From the NCBI RefSeq assembly GCF_036663835.1, contig NZ_JAXOJT010000001.1:930001-994000 (forward strand): a stretch of DNA of 64,000 nucleotides, in the 5' to 3' direction. Each line of letters starts with the position of its first letter. Position 1 is the stretch's first letter. The notes below the pieces were generated by a model. The model had not been told where the DNA came from. It made no database searches and saw only the letters and a program-made list of their open reading frames with translations. Position numbers and translations under genes: made by a program. Positions 1 to 8,172 of this stretch are shown here, in pieces. This stretch comes from Sphingomonas sp. LT1P40 (GTDB taxonomy: Bacteria; Pseudomonadota; Alphaproteobacteria; Sphingomonadales; Sphingomonadaceae).

Positions 1-272
1 GCACGTTGCGTCCGCTCGACACGGCGACGGTGTTGGCGAGCCTAAAAAAGACCAACCGTATGGTGGTGGTCGAGGAAGGCTGGCCGGTCTGTTCGATCGC
101 GTCGGAAATCATCGCGGTGGCAATGGACGAGGGCTTTGACGATCTCGATGCGCCGGTCGTGCGGGTTACCAACGAGGATGTGCCGTTGCCCTATGCGGCG
201 AACCTCGAAAAGCTGGCGCTGATTACGGCGGACAAGGTAGTCGCCGGGGTTAAGCGGGTAACCTATCGGTAG
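1..272 (+). CDS. pdhB: Pyruvate dehydrogenase E1 component, beta subunit (3' end only)
   Basis: The last about 90 codons of an open frame that enters from the left edge. The residues LRPLDTATV, the segment [16 protein letters not shown] and the closing [14 protein letters not shown] are characteristic of the C-terminal transketolase domain of the E1 beta subunit. That domain pairs with E1 alpha in the pyruvate dehydrogenase complex, which converts pyruvate to acetyl-CoA. The N-terminal part, with the TPP-binding region, lies outside the window, so domain completeness and any lipoyl fusion cannot be judged. It converges on the tadE-like gene, with a stem-loop between the two. An acetoin or 2-oxoisovalerate dehydrogenase beta subunit is the main alternative. 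Confidence 0.9.
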   Translation, partial: TLRPLDTATVLASLKKTNRMVVVEEGWPVCSIASEIIAVAMDEGFDDLDAPVVRVTNEDVPLPYAANLEKLALITADKVVAGVKRVTYR

Positions 273-279
273 TCTTTGT

Positions 280-298
280 CCTCCCCGCGCCGGGGAGG
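280..298. terminator. Stem-loop between convergent genes
   Basis: A perfect 8-bp stem (CCTCCCCG / CGGGGAGG) with a 3-nt loop lies in the 30-bp gap between the convergent ends of pdhB and the tadE-like gene. There is no T-run on either side, so it is only a candidate bidirectional terminator. Confidence 0.35.
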
Positions 299-302
299 GT
301 AT

Positions 303-953
303 TCAGCAGGTGGATGCGGTGACGCCGGTGACGGGATAGACCCCGTTGCTGCCGCCCACCGTATCGCGGCGATCGCGGACCATCATCGACGCTTCCTCAC
401 GGAAGCTGGTGTTGGGGGCGAGCGAGCGGCTGAAGATCGGCTGATATTCGTAATAGACTTCGACATACATCGTCACGCCGGCCTCCGGCGCGACGGCGAG
501 CCGCCCGGTCCTGCCCATGCCGTTGAGGTTGGTCGTTCCCGCCGCGCCATAGCTGGAGGTCTGGGTGGTTTTGGCCCCGCGGCACCGTTGCCAGCGGATG
601 CGGTACTTGTTCGTCGTGTTGGGCGTGGCCACCGGTTCCAGGCTCGACACGATCACACGGCCGCGCGTGAACAAATCGAGTTCGCCACCCTGCAGACCCG
701 AGCCGGTGAGCAGATCATTGATATCGGCCTCGTTGATCGTCTTTGCCTGGAGCTGGCTGCCGGAACCGATGCGCGCGGCATTGTCGGCGAGGTGCAGCGA
801 AATCTGGCTGACCCGCATGCGGGTGATGATGTAATTGGTCATCTCCGCCCCGGTCAGGCTGAGGATTAGCAGGATCGGAAGCGACAAGGCGAATTCGATC
901 AGCGCAAGACCGCTGGTCGCATCGCGCAGGGCGGATAACGGATGGCGCCTCAT
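303..953 (-). CDS. TadE-like pseudopilin/minor pilus protein
   Basis: About 216 residues. A basic N-terminus is followed by the prepilin-like segment SGLALIEFALSLPILLIL with the conserved glutamate, then a single membrane helix and a Ser/Thr/Asn-rich extracytoplasmic region. This is the layout of TadE-family (Flp pilus-associated) proteins. The ATG at 953 overlaps the upstream stop as ATGA, implying translational coupling; a GTG at 962 is an alternative. It is the third gene of a unit transcribed leftward from 3741. The TadA ATPase, TadB/C platform and CpaA peptidase are not in the window. The exact role, minor pilin or assembly factor, is not shown. Confidence 0.75.
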   Translation of the reverse strand: MRRHPLSALRDATSGLALIEFALSLPILLILSLTGAEMTNYIITRMRVSQISLHLADNAARIGSGSQLQAKTINEADINDLLTGSGLQGGELDLFTRGRVIVSSLEPVATPNTTNKYRIRWQRCRGAKTTQTSSYGAAGTTNLNGMGRTGRLAVAPEAGVTMYVEVYYEYQPIFSRSLAPNTSFREEASMMVRDRRDTVGGSNGVYPVTGVTASTC

Positions 954-1729
954 AACAGGCACAGCCCGAACAGCGGGACCGTACAGGGACTTCCACCTGC
1001 GCCGGTCGCCGTTGCCGAGGGCGTCGGCGAGGGGGTTGGCGACGCGCTTGCAGACGAGGTCGGCGTGGGTGTCGGCAACGGCGTGGCAGTGACCGCCGCC
1101 GGGCAGTTGCGCACCTGAGTCGATGCCGCCGCATTGGCCTGATCGCTATAAGGCTGGTTGCGCAGCACGGTCGCCGCCGTGATCTTCGTCGTGCGCGATC
1201 CGCCGATCAGATTGTAGAGCGGGAACATCCGCGGATAACTCATCGTGACGGTGTAGAGCGTCGCGTCTTTCGCGCCGCCCTGACCCTCACGCGCGCCGTC
1301 GCGATCCCAACTGCTGTTGTTGTTCGCATCGACATAAGGCTCGCTGCCGTCGCAGGTGCCATTGACGTTGGTGTCGGTCCAGGTTTCGGAGCGCGCCGCC
1401 GCCGCTTCTGAAAAGGTGCGGTAATAGCGGCGGGTGACATTGATCGTGGCATTGTTGGCGAGCGCGCGGACTTGCGATTTCACCTTGTTGTCCAGCGCGG
1501 TCTGCGCACCGGATTCAAAGCCGCTCTCCAGCGTCGAATCACGCGCGGTCTTTTGCACGATGCCTTGCAATGCGGCGCGTGCGTAAAGCGTGTGGGCGAT
1601 GTCGAACGCGCCGAGCAGGATCAGGCCGAGTACGGGCGCCACCATCGCAAATTCGATGACGGTGGCGCCCGACTCGTCGCGCAGAAGCGCGCCGGGTGTG
1701 ACACGGCGGAGGGAGAATCGCCGGTTCAC
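950..1729 (-). CDS. TadE-like protein with low-complexity C-terminus
   Basis: About 259 residues from a GTG that overlaps the stop of the upstream TadG-like gene (GTGA). The frame stays open further upstream, but that part lies inside the previous gene. The N-terminus reads DESGATVIEFAMVAPVLGLI, the TadE hallmark with glutamate and a hydrophobic helix. A periplasmic domain follows, then a Pro/Thr/Ser-rich stretch (about residues 218-245) and a Cys-containing tail. Such tails are common in surface-exposed proteins. By context it is a minor pilin or assembly protein of a Tad-type system, coupled to both neighbours by 4-bp overlaps. Confidence 0.75.
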   Translation of the reverse strand: MNRRFSLRRVTPGALLRDESGATVIEFAMVAPVLGLILLGAFDIAHTLYARAALQGIVQKTARDSTLESGFESGAQTALDNKVKSQVRALANNATINVTRRYYRTFSEAAAARSETWTDTNVNGTCDGSEPYVDANNNSSWDRDGAREGQGGAKDATLYTVTMSYPRMFPLYNLIGGSRTTKITAATVLRNQPYSDQANAAASTQVRNCPAAVTATPLPTPTPTSSASASPTPSPTPSATATGAGGSPCTVPLFGLCLL

Positions 1730-3741
1730 CTGGTCAGCCTGAGCTGGGAAATTTGATCCGCGATCGACTTGAACGTATTTTGCAGGTCGGTCGAATTGCG
1801 TGCGGCAAAGAAGCGACCGGAGGTGGCACAAGACGTCATCATCGTCTCGATCGTGCTGTTCGATGCACCGAACCAGATCACCCACAAGGTGATGTTTTTG
1901 TTCTTGACTGCCGTGCAGATCGCCGCCGTTCGCGCGTTGACTTGCTGGGTCAGCGTGCCCGTGGTCAGGCAGCCGCCGGTCGGCGCGCTGGATGGATCGG
2001 TCGTACGCCGATCAAGCCACGGGAAGCCGTAAGGACCGTAATCGGTGTCGCCGGTACACGCTTCACCGTCGGTCATGAAGATCAGGTGGCGCTCTATTTC
2101 CGCGCCCTGTGGCGTGAATTCATTCTCCGAGCGGAAGATGCCGGTCGGCGAGATGAAGCGAGCGCCCCATAGCAGGCCGATGTCGTGGTACGTATTGCCG
2201 TTGGGCGTCAGGCCGTCGACGTAGGTTTCAAAGGCAGACGCCGTCGGCCACGCCTGTAGCTTGCGCGCCTCTTCCGGGCAATAATAGGGTACGTTATTGT
2301 AGTAATCGGTGGTCGTTAGCGCTTCGCTGCGGTCGAGCTGGTTCCAGTCCGTGGTGACGTCGCGTGCGAAGATGACCTCTCGAAGTGCCGGCCCCCATTG
2401 TGTCGTCGAGTCTGCTGTGCTCGGGACCAGATCGATGTCGAGATCCTTCGCTCCTGCCGGGATCGGGCTGTAGCTGGACTGAGAAACCGTCGCCCGCTCC
2501 TCGATGCAGCCGTCCCACGTGATGGTGCGAGCGGCTCCGCTTGCTCCAATTGGAAGCGTGATCGTGTTGTTCCAGCTCGTACCGTTTTTTAACCCCGAAA
2601 CATTGTGCGAAATCAGGGCATAGCGCCAGCGGTTGAATGTCTGGCTGGTGCTGGATACTGGCGTTTGGGTATGAACGACGACGGTATAATTGCCGGTTCC
2701 CCGCCGCCGCGTGATGACCACGCAACCCCACCAGCCGCTATAGTCTTCATAGTCAATATTGACCTTGCTATAGGTCCGCGTCGTAGAGGTGCGAACGCCC
2801 GCACCATCGGTGCTGACCGCTGAATCAATCGTAAAGCTGCCGTTGACGTTGTTCTGATCGGCCGGTGTGCTGGAGCAGGAATGACCGTTGGAAACGGCCC
2901 ATTCGGTCCAGCCGCTATCACCCGCCCCCGGGGAGCCGACAGTATCGACGGCCGGGTTGGGATAGGTGTAGGTCGTCGCACCTGTCGTCCATTGCGGTTC
3001 GCGTGACTGATACGACCAGTTGTTGGCGATAAAATCGACGGGAAGCAGCTTCCCGACATTCACGTTTGAGGCGTAGGGGACGAAACCGAAGCGGACTTGA
3101 ACCGAGCCACCCGTGCCGCCTGACGGTGCGCCACCGACGCATGTTTCGGCGGTGTCGAGCCGCGCGACCGTTTCGTAGAAGCATTTTACCGCCGAATGCA
3201 GCGCTTCCATCTTGGTCTGCGTATCGGTCGATACCGCCTTGCTCGCCATCGATCCGGTGGTGTCGAGCACGAACATCACATCTGTGTTGGGTAGCCGCAT
3301 TTCGGCATCGCACGTGACCGTGAGGGTTTCAGTGGTCTTACCGAACACGCGCATGACCGTCATCGGCAGCACCGCCGACGCTGTGCCGGAGACCTTGCCC
3401 GCGCTTTCGGTGAATGCTTTGGTGACCGACGACGCGCCATAGGGGCTGGCCTGGATATTCGCGTCGAAGAAGCGGTTCGCCGCGCCTTGCGCCGCATTGT
3501 TGTCGAATGCCCAGGTGCCGCCACCCATCTGCTTGCGCCCTGCAAGCGCACCGGCGTCACAGGCATGTTGCAGGCGTGTCTTGACGATGTACATGCGGCT
3601 GATGTCGACACCGCCGCCCACCATGCCCGCCAGTGGAATCAGCGATGCCGCGACGATCGCAAGCGTATTGCCGCGCGTGTCGCGTGCTAGTGACGTCAGC
3701 CAATTACGGGCGCTGTTCGCTGCCCCTGCACGCGTTATCAT
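1726..3741 (-). CDS. TadG-like pilus-assembly protein with von Willebrand factor A domain
   Basis: About 671 residues from ATG 3741. The open frame continues upstream, but the protein-like sequence begins at MITRAGAANS. The N-terminal Tad segment (about residues 20-55, with GNTLAIVAASLIPLAGMVGG) is a membrane anchor. It is followed by a VWA domain whose metal-ion adhesion motif DTTGSM starts at residue 160. Later segments such as LIFMTDGEACTGDTDYG and ITLWVIWFG fit the VWA core. Family knowledge places TadG proteins at the cell surface near Flp pili. It is first in a three-gene unit with two TadE-like genes. The divergent gene to its right starts 112 bp away, so promoters must lie in that gap. 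Confidence 0.8.
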   Translation of the reverse strand: MITRAGAANSARNWLTSLARDTRGNTLAIVAASLIPLAGMVGGGVDISRMYIVKTRLQHACDAGALAGRKQMGGGTWAFDNNAAQGAANRFFDANIQASPYGASSVTKAFTESAGKVSGTASAVLPMTVMRVFGKTTETLTVTCDAEMRLPNTDVMFVLDTTGSMASKAVSTDTQTKMEALHSAVKCFYETVARLDTAETCVGGAPSGGTGGSVQVRFGFVPYASNVNVGKLLPVDFIANNWSYQSREPQWTTGATTYTYPNPAVDTVGSPGAGDSGWTEWAVSNGHSCSSTPADQNNVNGSFTIDSAVSTDGAGVRTSTTRTYSKVNIDYEDYSGWWGCVVITRRRGTGNYTVVVHTQTPVSSTSQTFNRWRYALISHNVSGLKNGTSWNNTITLPIGASGAARTITWDGCIEERATVSQSSYSPIPAGAKDLDIDLVPSTADSTTQWGPALREVIFARDVTTDWNQLDRSEALTTTDYYNNVPYYCPEEARKLQAWPTASAFETYVDGLTPNGNTYHDIGLLWGARFISPTGIFRSENEFTPQGAEIERHLIFMTDGEACTGDTDYGPYGFPWLDRRTTDPSSAPTGGCLTTGTLTQQVNARTAAICTAVKNKNITLWVIWFGASNSTIETMMTSCATSGRFFAARNSTDLQNTFKSIADQISQLRLTR

Positions 3742-3852
3742 CGGTGGATCGTCCCCGGTTCGATCACGCGCTATGCGGGCACTGCGGCTAACGCGCGCTG
3801 AAGGCGCATGGTTAACAACGCGTTTGCAATTGCTCCGGAATGGAGACGGCCG

Positions 3853-4500
3853 ATGATTTCTCAACCGGAACGGAGGATGATCCTGTCCTATTCGCCAACA
3901 GCGACGGCGGGGCGGGGGCTGGCGGCGCTGCTGACGCTGGACGACCGGCTGGCGGAGACACTGCGGACGACGAGCGAGCCGATGCTGGGGCAGATCCGGC
4001 TGCAATGGTGGCATGACGCGCTGATCGCACTCGACACCGCACCGCCGCCGGGGGAGCCGGTGTTGCAGGCGATTGCGCAGGACGTGCTGCGGATGGGGGT
4101 CGGCGGGTCGATGATCGCCGGAATTGCCCAAGGCTGGCAGGCGCTGTTGCAGGAGGAGTTGGATGATCTGGCACTGCGGACTTACGGGGCGCGGGGGCGG
4201 CGGTTGTTCGAGCTGGCAGGGATATTGGCGGGGGCGTCTCCCGCCGATCCGTTGACGCTGGCTGGGGAAGGCTGGGCGCTGGCCGGTTTGTCGGGGAAGC
4301 TGACCGATCCGGGTGAGGCGGCGGCGGCGCGGGCGATTGCGGTGGAATCGCTGAGAGCGGCGACGTCGGCGCGGTGGAGCCGGAATGGGCGGGCTTTAGG
4401 GGCGATGGCGCATCTGGCGCGGATGGAACTGGAGGGGGTTTCGGAAGGGTCGCCGCGACGGACGTGGCGGGCATTGCGGCACCGATTTACCGGTCTGTGA
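3853..4500 (+). CDS. Squalene/phytoene synthase-fold protein, probably non-catalytic
   Basis: About 215 residues from ATG 3853, preceded by a GGAG-type site. LGQIRLQWWHDAL is a hallmark of the trans-isoprenyl diphosphate synthase head-to-head family, and the protein is all-helical. It is much shorter than catalytic phytoene or squalene synthases (about 280-350 residues), and I cannot find the two aspartate-rich DxxxD motifs that bind prenyl diphosphate. That resembles the NDUFAF6-like branch, which assists respiratory complex I assembly in mitochondria. The role in this bacterium is inference. Next to it is an EF-hand gene; no carotenoid genes are nearby. Confidence 0.7.
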   Translation: MISQPERRMILSYSPTATAGRGLAALLTLDDRLAETLRTTSEPMLGQIRLQWWHDALIALDTAPPPGEPVLQAIAQDVLRMGVGGSMIAGIAQGWQALLQEELDDLALRTYGARGRRLFELAGILAGASPADPLTLAGEGWALAGLSGKLTDPGEAAAARAIAVESLRAATSARWSRNGRALGAMAHLARMELEGVSEGSPRRTWRALRHRFTGL

Positions 4501-4553
4501 CGTCTTGCCGTCGGCGGTGCGGGCGTTAGCCTGTGGCGCGAGGGAGACTCGGC

Positions 4554-5033
4554 ATGTGGCGATATTTCGTGGGGGGTCTGGCGGCGTTGCTGATGGCGGG
4601 GGCGGGCGTGTTCCTGTTTCAGGGGCGTGCGACGCCCGAGCCGGTGCCGCCGGCACCACCAGCGCCGGTGCAGAGCGAAACGGTCGAGGCGGAGGAAGCG
4701 GTTGGCGAAGTGCCCCGGGCAACGCCGAAAACGCGGGAGGAAAAGCGCTTCAACCGCAACGACAAGGACCGCAACGAGATCGTCACGCTGGCGGAACTGT
4801 CCATGCCGCGTCGCAAAGCGTTCGCCAAACTCGACAAGAATGGGGACGGCAGACTGTCGTTCGAGGAGTGGGCGGTACGGACGACAACGCGCTTTGCCAC
4901 GGCGGACAAGGACCGGTCGGGCGGGCTGACCCGCGCGGAGTTTGCGACGACCGCGCCAAAGCGCAGGGCCGCCACCGCGCCAAAATGCGACTGCCGGGAG
5001 GCGGTGGCAAAGGCGCTGGCGGACGCGGGCTAG
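4554..5033 (+). CDS. Membrane-anchored EF-hand calcium-binding protein
   Basis: About 159 residues from ATG 4554, preceded by GGGAG. The N-terminus (WRYFVGGLAALLMAGAGVFL) is an uncleaved anchor or signal sequence. A Pro/Glu-rich linker follows, then three EF-hand-like loops: DKDRNEIVTLAE, DKNGDGRLSFEE and DKDRSGGLTRAE. The second has the full canonical pattern (D-x-N-x-D-x-R-x-S-x-x-E). A short CDC near the C-terminus might be redox-active. It probably binds calcium in the periplasm; partner and function are unknown. It lies 53 bp after the phytoene-synthase-fold gene, in the same direction. Confidence 0.8.
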   Translation: MWRYFVGGLAALLMAGAGVFLFQGRATPEPVPPAPPAPVQSETVEAEEAVGEVPRATPKTREEKRFNRNDKDRNEIVTLAELSMPRRKAFAKLDKNGDGRLSFEEWAVRTTTRFATADKDRSGGLTRAEFATTAPKRRAATAPKCDCREAVAKALADAG

Positions 5034-5034
5034 G

Positions 5035-6387
5035 TCACGCTGCCTTCACCCATTCGGCAAAGGCGGCGCGGGCGCGGGCGGTGTACATCAATTTGCGGTC
5101 GGCCTTTTTCGTGCGGCCCTCGATTGGCGGCATAAGGCCGAAATTGACGTTCATCGGTTGATAGGTCTCGACCTCCGCGCCGCCGGTGATGTGGTGCAAC
5201 AGCGCGCCGAGAGCGGTTTCGACCGGGGGCGGGGTGAGCGTGTGGCCGAGCAGTTCGGCGGCGGCAAAGCGACCAGCCATTAGGCCGATCGCGCTGCTTT
5301 CGACATAGCCTTCGCAGCCCGTGATCTGTCCGGCGAAGCGGATATTGGGGCGCGATTTAAGGCGCAGCGTGGGATCCAGCAGTTCGGGCGAGCGGATGAA
5401 GGTGTTGCGGTGCAGACCGCCGAGACGGGCGAACTCTGCGTTTTCAAGACCAGGAATCGTCCTGAATAGAGCGACTTGTGCGCCATGCTTCAGTTTGGTC
5501 TGGAAGCCGACCATGTTCCACAGCGTGCCGGTGGCGTTGTCCTGTCGCAGTTGCACGACGGCATAGGGCCAACGGCCGTCGGGAAATTCTTCGCAAACGG
5601 TTTTGGGATCGTCGAGGCCGACGCCCTTCATCGGGCCGTAGCGCGGGGTGTCGATGCCGCGTTCCGCCATGACCTCAATCGGCATGCAGCCTTCGAAATA
5701 GGGGACGTTTTCCCATTCCTTGAACTCGGCCTTTTCGCCGTCGAGCATGCCCTGATGAAAGGCGAGATACTCGTTCTTCGTCATCGGGCAATTGATGTAA
5801 TCCTTGCCGGAGCCACCGGGACCAACTTTGTTCCAGCGGCTCTGGAACCACGCCTTTTCCATGTCGATGCTCTCGAAATGGACGATTGGCGCAATGGCGT
5901 CGAAGAAAGCGAGTGCGTCTTTGCCCGTCTCAGCACCGATGCTGTCGGCTAGGTCGGGGGCGGTGAGCGGGCCGGTGGCGACGATGGCGAGACCTTCGTC
6001 GGGGAGGGCGTCGACGCGTTCGCGGACGATGGTGATGTTGGGGTGCGCGGCGAGTGCCGCCGTGACGCCATCGGAGAAGCCGTCGCGATCGACCGCGAGC
6101 GCGGAACCGGCGGGGACTTTGTGAATGTCGCCCTGTGCCATGATGAGCGAACCGAGGTCGCGCATCTCCTGATGCAACAGCCCGACCGCGTTGCGTTCGG
6201 CATCGTCGCTGCGGAAGCTGTTCGAGCAGACCAGTTCGGCGAGGCCGTCGGTCTGGTGCGCTGGCGTCATGTCGCCGGACCCGCGCATCTCGGAAAGCTT
6301 TACGCGGATGCCGGCGTTGGCGAGTTGCCAGGCGGCTTCGGAACCGGCGAGACCGCCGCCGATGATGTGGACTTGATGGTTATTCAT
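5035..6387 (-). CDS. trmFO: tRNA (uracil-54-C5) methyltransferase, folate/FAD-dependent
   Basis: About 450 residues. It starts at [20 protein letters not shown], whose [10 protein letters not shown] is the FAD-binding GxGxxG region of TrmFO/GidA-family flavoproteins. Downstream, [25 protein letters not shown] and [12 protein letters not shown] are TrmFO signatures, and [17 protein letters not shown] is the conserved C-terminal block. The enzyme makes ribothymidine-54 in tRNA using methylenetetrahydrofolate. The reading frame extends 14 codons upstream, but the family N-terminus and the Rossmann motif spacing favour 6387. It converges with the EF-hand gene, with only one base between them. Confidence 0.95.
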   Translation of the reverse strand: MNNHQVHIIGGGLAGSEAAWQLANAGIRVKLSEMRGSGDMTPAHQTDGLAELVCSNSFRSDDAERNAVGLLHQEMRDLGSLIMAQGDIHKVPAGSALAVDRDGFSDGVTAALAAHPNITIVRERVDALPDEGLAIVATGPLTAPDLADSIGAETGKDALAFFDAIAPIVHFESIDMEKAWFQSRWNKVGPGGSGKDYINCPMTKNEYLAFHQGMLDGEKAEFKEWENVPYFEGCMPIEVMAERGIDTPRYGPMKGVGLDDPKTVCEEFPDGRWPYAVVQLRQDNATGTLWNMVGFQTKLKHGAQVALFRTIPGLENAEFARLGGLHRNTFIRSPELLDPTLRLKSRPNIRFAGQITGCEGYVESSAIGLMAGRFAAAELLGHTLTPPPVETALGALLHHITGGAEVETYQPMNVNFGLMPPIEGRTKKADRKLMYTARARAAFAEWVKAA

Positions 6388-6394
6388 GATTGTC

Positions 6395-6460
6395 GAAGTT
6401 GACACACCTTGGAGGGGAGAGGTTGACACTCTTACAGGGTTTCATGCGTGAGGTTGACAC
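6395..6460 (+). repeat. Three direct GTTGACAC repeats upstream of the lysoplasmalogenase gene
   Basis: The 11-mer GAAGTTGACAC (6395) recurs as GAGGTTGACAC at 6419 and 6450, spaced 24 and 31 bp. Each copy contains TTGACA, the sigma-70 -35 consensus. I could not match a good -10 element at 17 bp from any copy. They lie in the gap between the divergent trmFO and lysoplasmalogenase genes and may be regulator sites or alternative -35 boxes. Confidence 0.4.
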
Positions 6461-6528
6461 CTGCCCGGTGGTGCCGGACGCTTGGGCTCCCTTAGTCGAA
6501 CCGGGGGGCTGTAGGAAAAGGGAAAGTG

Positions 6529-7191
6529 ATGCGGGGGCTGAATCACGGGCTGTTCTGGATCGCGGTGCTGGCGGGGGCGAGCTATTCGTTGACGGTTTGG
6601 GACGTCGTCGAAGCCGGAGCGTGGGCGGCGGCGTGGAAGACCAGCGGTGTGGCGTTGCTGGCGGTGTGGGCGGCGACGCAGGCGCGGGACGCCGAAGGGT
6701 GGCTGATCGCGGGAGTGCTGGCGTTGGGCGCTGCGGGTGACTTACTGCTGGAAACGCACGGGTTCACGATCGGTGGCGCAGCGTTCGCGGCGGGGCATAT
6801 GGCGGCGATCGCGCTGTACTGGCGTAACCGGCGGGTGGCATTGACGCCGAGCCAGAAGGCGCTGGGCTGGGTGATCGCGCCCGCAACCGTGGCGATCTCG
6901 GCGATGTTGGCGGCACCGGTGGGGCAGGCGTTGCCGGTGGGAGTCTATGCCGCGTTTCTGGGCGTGATGGCGGCGACGGCGTGGACCAGCCGGTTTCCGC
7001 GTTATCGCGTGGGCGTCGGCGCGATGCTGTTCGTGGTGTCGGACCTGCTGATCTTTGCGCGGATGGGGCCGCTGGCAGGGTCGGCGGTGCCGGGGATGTT
7101 GATCTGGCCGACCTATTTTGCGGGGCAGGCGCTGATTGCATGGGGCGTGGTTCAGGTGAGCCGATCGACCGAGATAAAGTCCGATCGCTAA
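6529..7191 (+). CDS. Lysoplasmalogenase (YhhN/TMEM86 family)
   Basis: About 220 residues from ATG 6529, just after AGGAAAAGGGAAAG. A GTG three bases earlier is also possible. The protein is almost entirely membrane helices, about eight, with family motifs LALGAAGDLLLE (aspartate in the second block), FAAGHMAAIALYW and FVVSDLLIF. In characterised members these acidic and histidine residues are needed to hydrolyse the vinyl ether bond of lysoplasmalogen. Bacteria with this gene do not always contain plasmalogens, so the substrate here is uncertain. It is divergent from trmFO and ends 4 bp into the stop region of parE, which converges on it. Confidence 0.85.
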   Translation: MRGLNHGLFWIAVLAGASYSLTVWDVVEAGAWAAAWKTSGVALLAVWAATQARDAEGWLIAGVLALGAAGDLLLETHGFTIGGAAFAAGHMAAIALYWRNRRVALTPSQKALGWVIAPATVAISAMLAAPVGQALPVGVYAAFLGVMAATAWTSRFPRYRVGVGAMLFVVSDLLIFARMGPLAGSAVPGMLIWPTYFAGQALIAWGVVQVSRSTEIKSDR

Positions 7192-7484
7192 TCCGCGTCG
7201 TTGGTCCAGTCTTCGCGGGCATGGCGGATGCGCAGGATGAAAACCGTGTCTTCGACATCTATTTCATATACAATGAGATGTGCCTTGTACCGGTGTGCGC
7301 GGACTGGCGGCGTGATTTCCTCCCGCAACCTCGCGGCACGTGGATATTGAGCCAGAAACTCGAAAGTCGATTCCAGTCCGCCGTGATAATGGTCGGCCTG
7401 CGAAAGACCGAAGCGGCCCAGCCCATTTAGATAAATATCGACAAGATCGTCCGCGGCTGTCCGCGCCAGCCGCCATTTCGCCAT
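7188..7484 (-). CDS. parE: Type II toxin, RelE/ParE family
   Basis: 98 residues with the ParE layout. ARTAADDLVDIYLNGLGRFG forms the N-terminal helices, a central QYPRAARLREEITPPVRAHRY strand region follows, and the end is VFILRIRHAREDW. ParE toxins generally poison DNA gyrase, while RelE relatives cleave mRNA; the LRIRHAREDW ending fits ParE better. The antitoxin gene lies immediately upstream, separated by one base, so the pair is co-transcribed and probably coupled. No mobile-element gene is nearby. Activity is inferred only from the family. Confidence 0.88.
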   Translation of the reverse strand: MAKWRLARTAADDLVDIYLNGLGRFGLSQADHYHGGLESTFEFLAQYPRAARLREEITPPVRAHRYKAHLIVYEIDVEDTVFILRIRHAREDWTNDAD

Positions 7485-7485
7485 G

Positions 7486-7728
7486 TCAGCCTTGCTTGGC
7501 TTTCGTCAGCGCCCGGTCGCGGATCGCCGCCATATTCTCGCCGCTCACGCCGCTCTCGCGCGCCTCGTTGACATATTGCTGCATGGCAGCAATCCGATCG
7601 GTCCGCTCCTGTTCCCGCTGAATCAGGCTGCGGATGAGATCGCTGCCATCGGCAAATCGGCCACTGCGGGTCTGAGAGTCGATCCAGCGCTCCATTGCTT
7701 CGGGAAGCGAGATATTGAGCATCACCAT
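7486..7728 (-). CDS. parD: Antitoxin, ParD-like ribbon-helix-helix
   Basis: 80 residues. The N-terminus MVMLNISLPEAMERWIDSQ has the beta-strand and helix pattern of CopG/ParD ribbon-helix-helix proteins. GRFADGSDLIRSLIQREQ matches ParD, where the conserved 'ySsxSEvIRdal' turn occurs. The charged C-terminal half (about residues 45-80) would wrap around the toxin. ParD proteins repress their own operon, so an operator should lie between 7729 and 7760, but I see no clear palindrome there. It starts at ATG 7728. Confidence 0.88.
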   Translation of the reverse strand: MVMLNISLPEAMERWIDSQTRSGRFADGSDLIRSLIQREQERTDRIAAMQQYVNEARESGVSGENMAAIRDRALTKAKQG

Positions 7729-7767
7729 GCGAGGAATATGCAGGGCGGCAACCCATGGCGCAAGATG

Positions 7768-7791
7768 CGGAGCGCCGTTTCCAGCGCTCCG
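7768..7791 (-). terminator. Stem-loop after the small membrane protein gene
   Basis: An 8-bp perfect stem (CGGAGCGC / GCGCTCCG) with an 8-nt loop sits 7 bp beyond the stop of the gene at 7798-8172. It lacks a U-run, so it may be a weak terminator or an RNA-stabilising hairpin. Confidence 0.35.
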
Positions 7792-7797
7792 AAAGGT

Positions 7798-8172
7798 TCA
7801 GGCCGTAACCGGACGTTGCCCGTCGCTGAGCCACTGGTTCACCTTGCGGCCGAACTGGGCGATGGCGCCCATGTTGAAGAAGTGCATCGCGCCCAGCACG
7901 ATGACCGCAAGGCCGACCTTGCTGCTGAGGAAGCGGATCGCTTCGGGGATCGTTGTCGGTTCGCGGCCCAGGCTGAGCGTCAGCGTGATGAAGCCGATGT
8001 TGATGAGGTAGAAGCCGACGACCAGCAGGTGATTGGTCGAGTTCGCCAGCGTGGCGTTCTGTCCGAAACATTGGGTGAGAAAGACGATGCCATTGCGGCT
8101 GAGCGTGCGAGCGACCCAGATCGTCAGCGCGATCGTGATCACGAGATACAGGGCATAGACGGTCTCAATCAT
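7798..8172 (-). CDS. Small integral membrane protein coupled to a desaturase
   Basis: About 124 residues with three or four membrane helices (MIETVYALYLVITIALTIWV; LLVVGFYLINIGFITLTLSL; VGLAVIVLGAMHFFNMGAI). I do not recognise a named family. Its ATG overlaps the TGA of the fatty-acid desaturase gene (ATGA), so the two are translationally coupled. By context it may be a partner or electron-supply component of the desaturase, but no haem or iron ligands are obvious beyond a few histidines (TNHLLV, MHFFNMG). The reading frame extends far upstream in the shadow of the desaturase; the start chosen is the coupled one. Confidence 0.75.
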   Translation of the reverse strand: MIETVYALYLVITIALTIWVARTLSRNGIVFLTQCFGQNATLANSTNHLLVVGFYLINIGFITLTLSLGREPTTIPEAIRFLSSKVGLAVIVLGAMHFFNMGAIAQFGRKVNQWLSDGQRPVTA

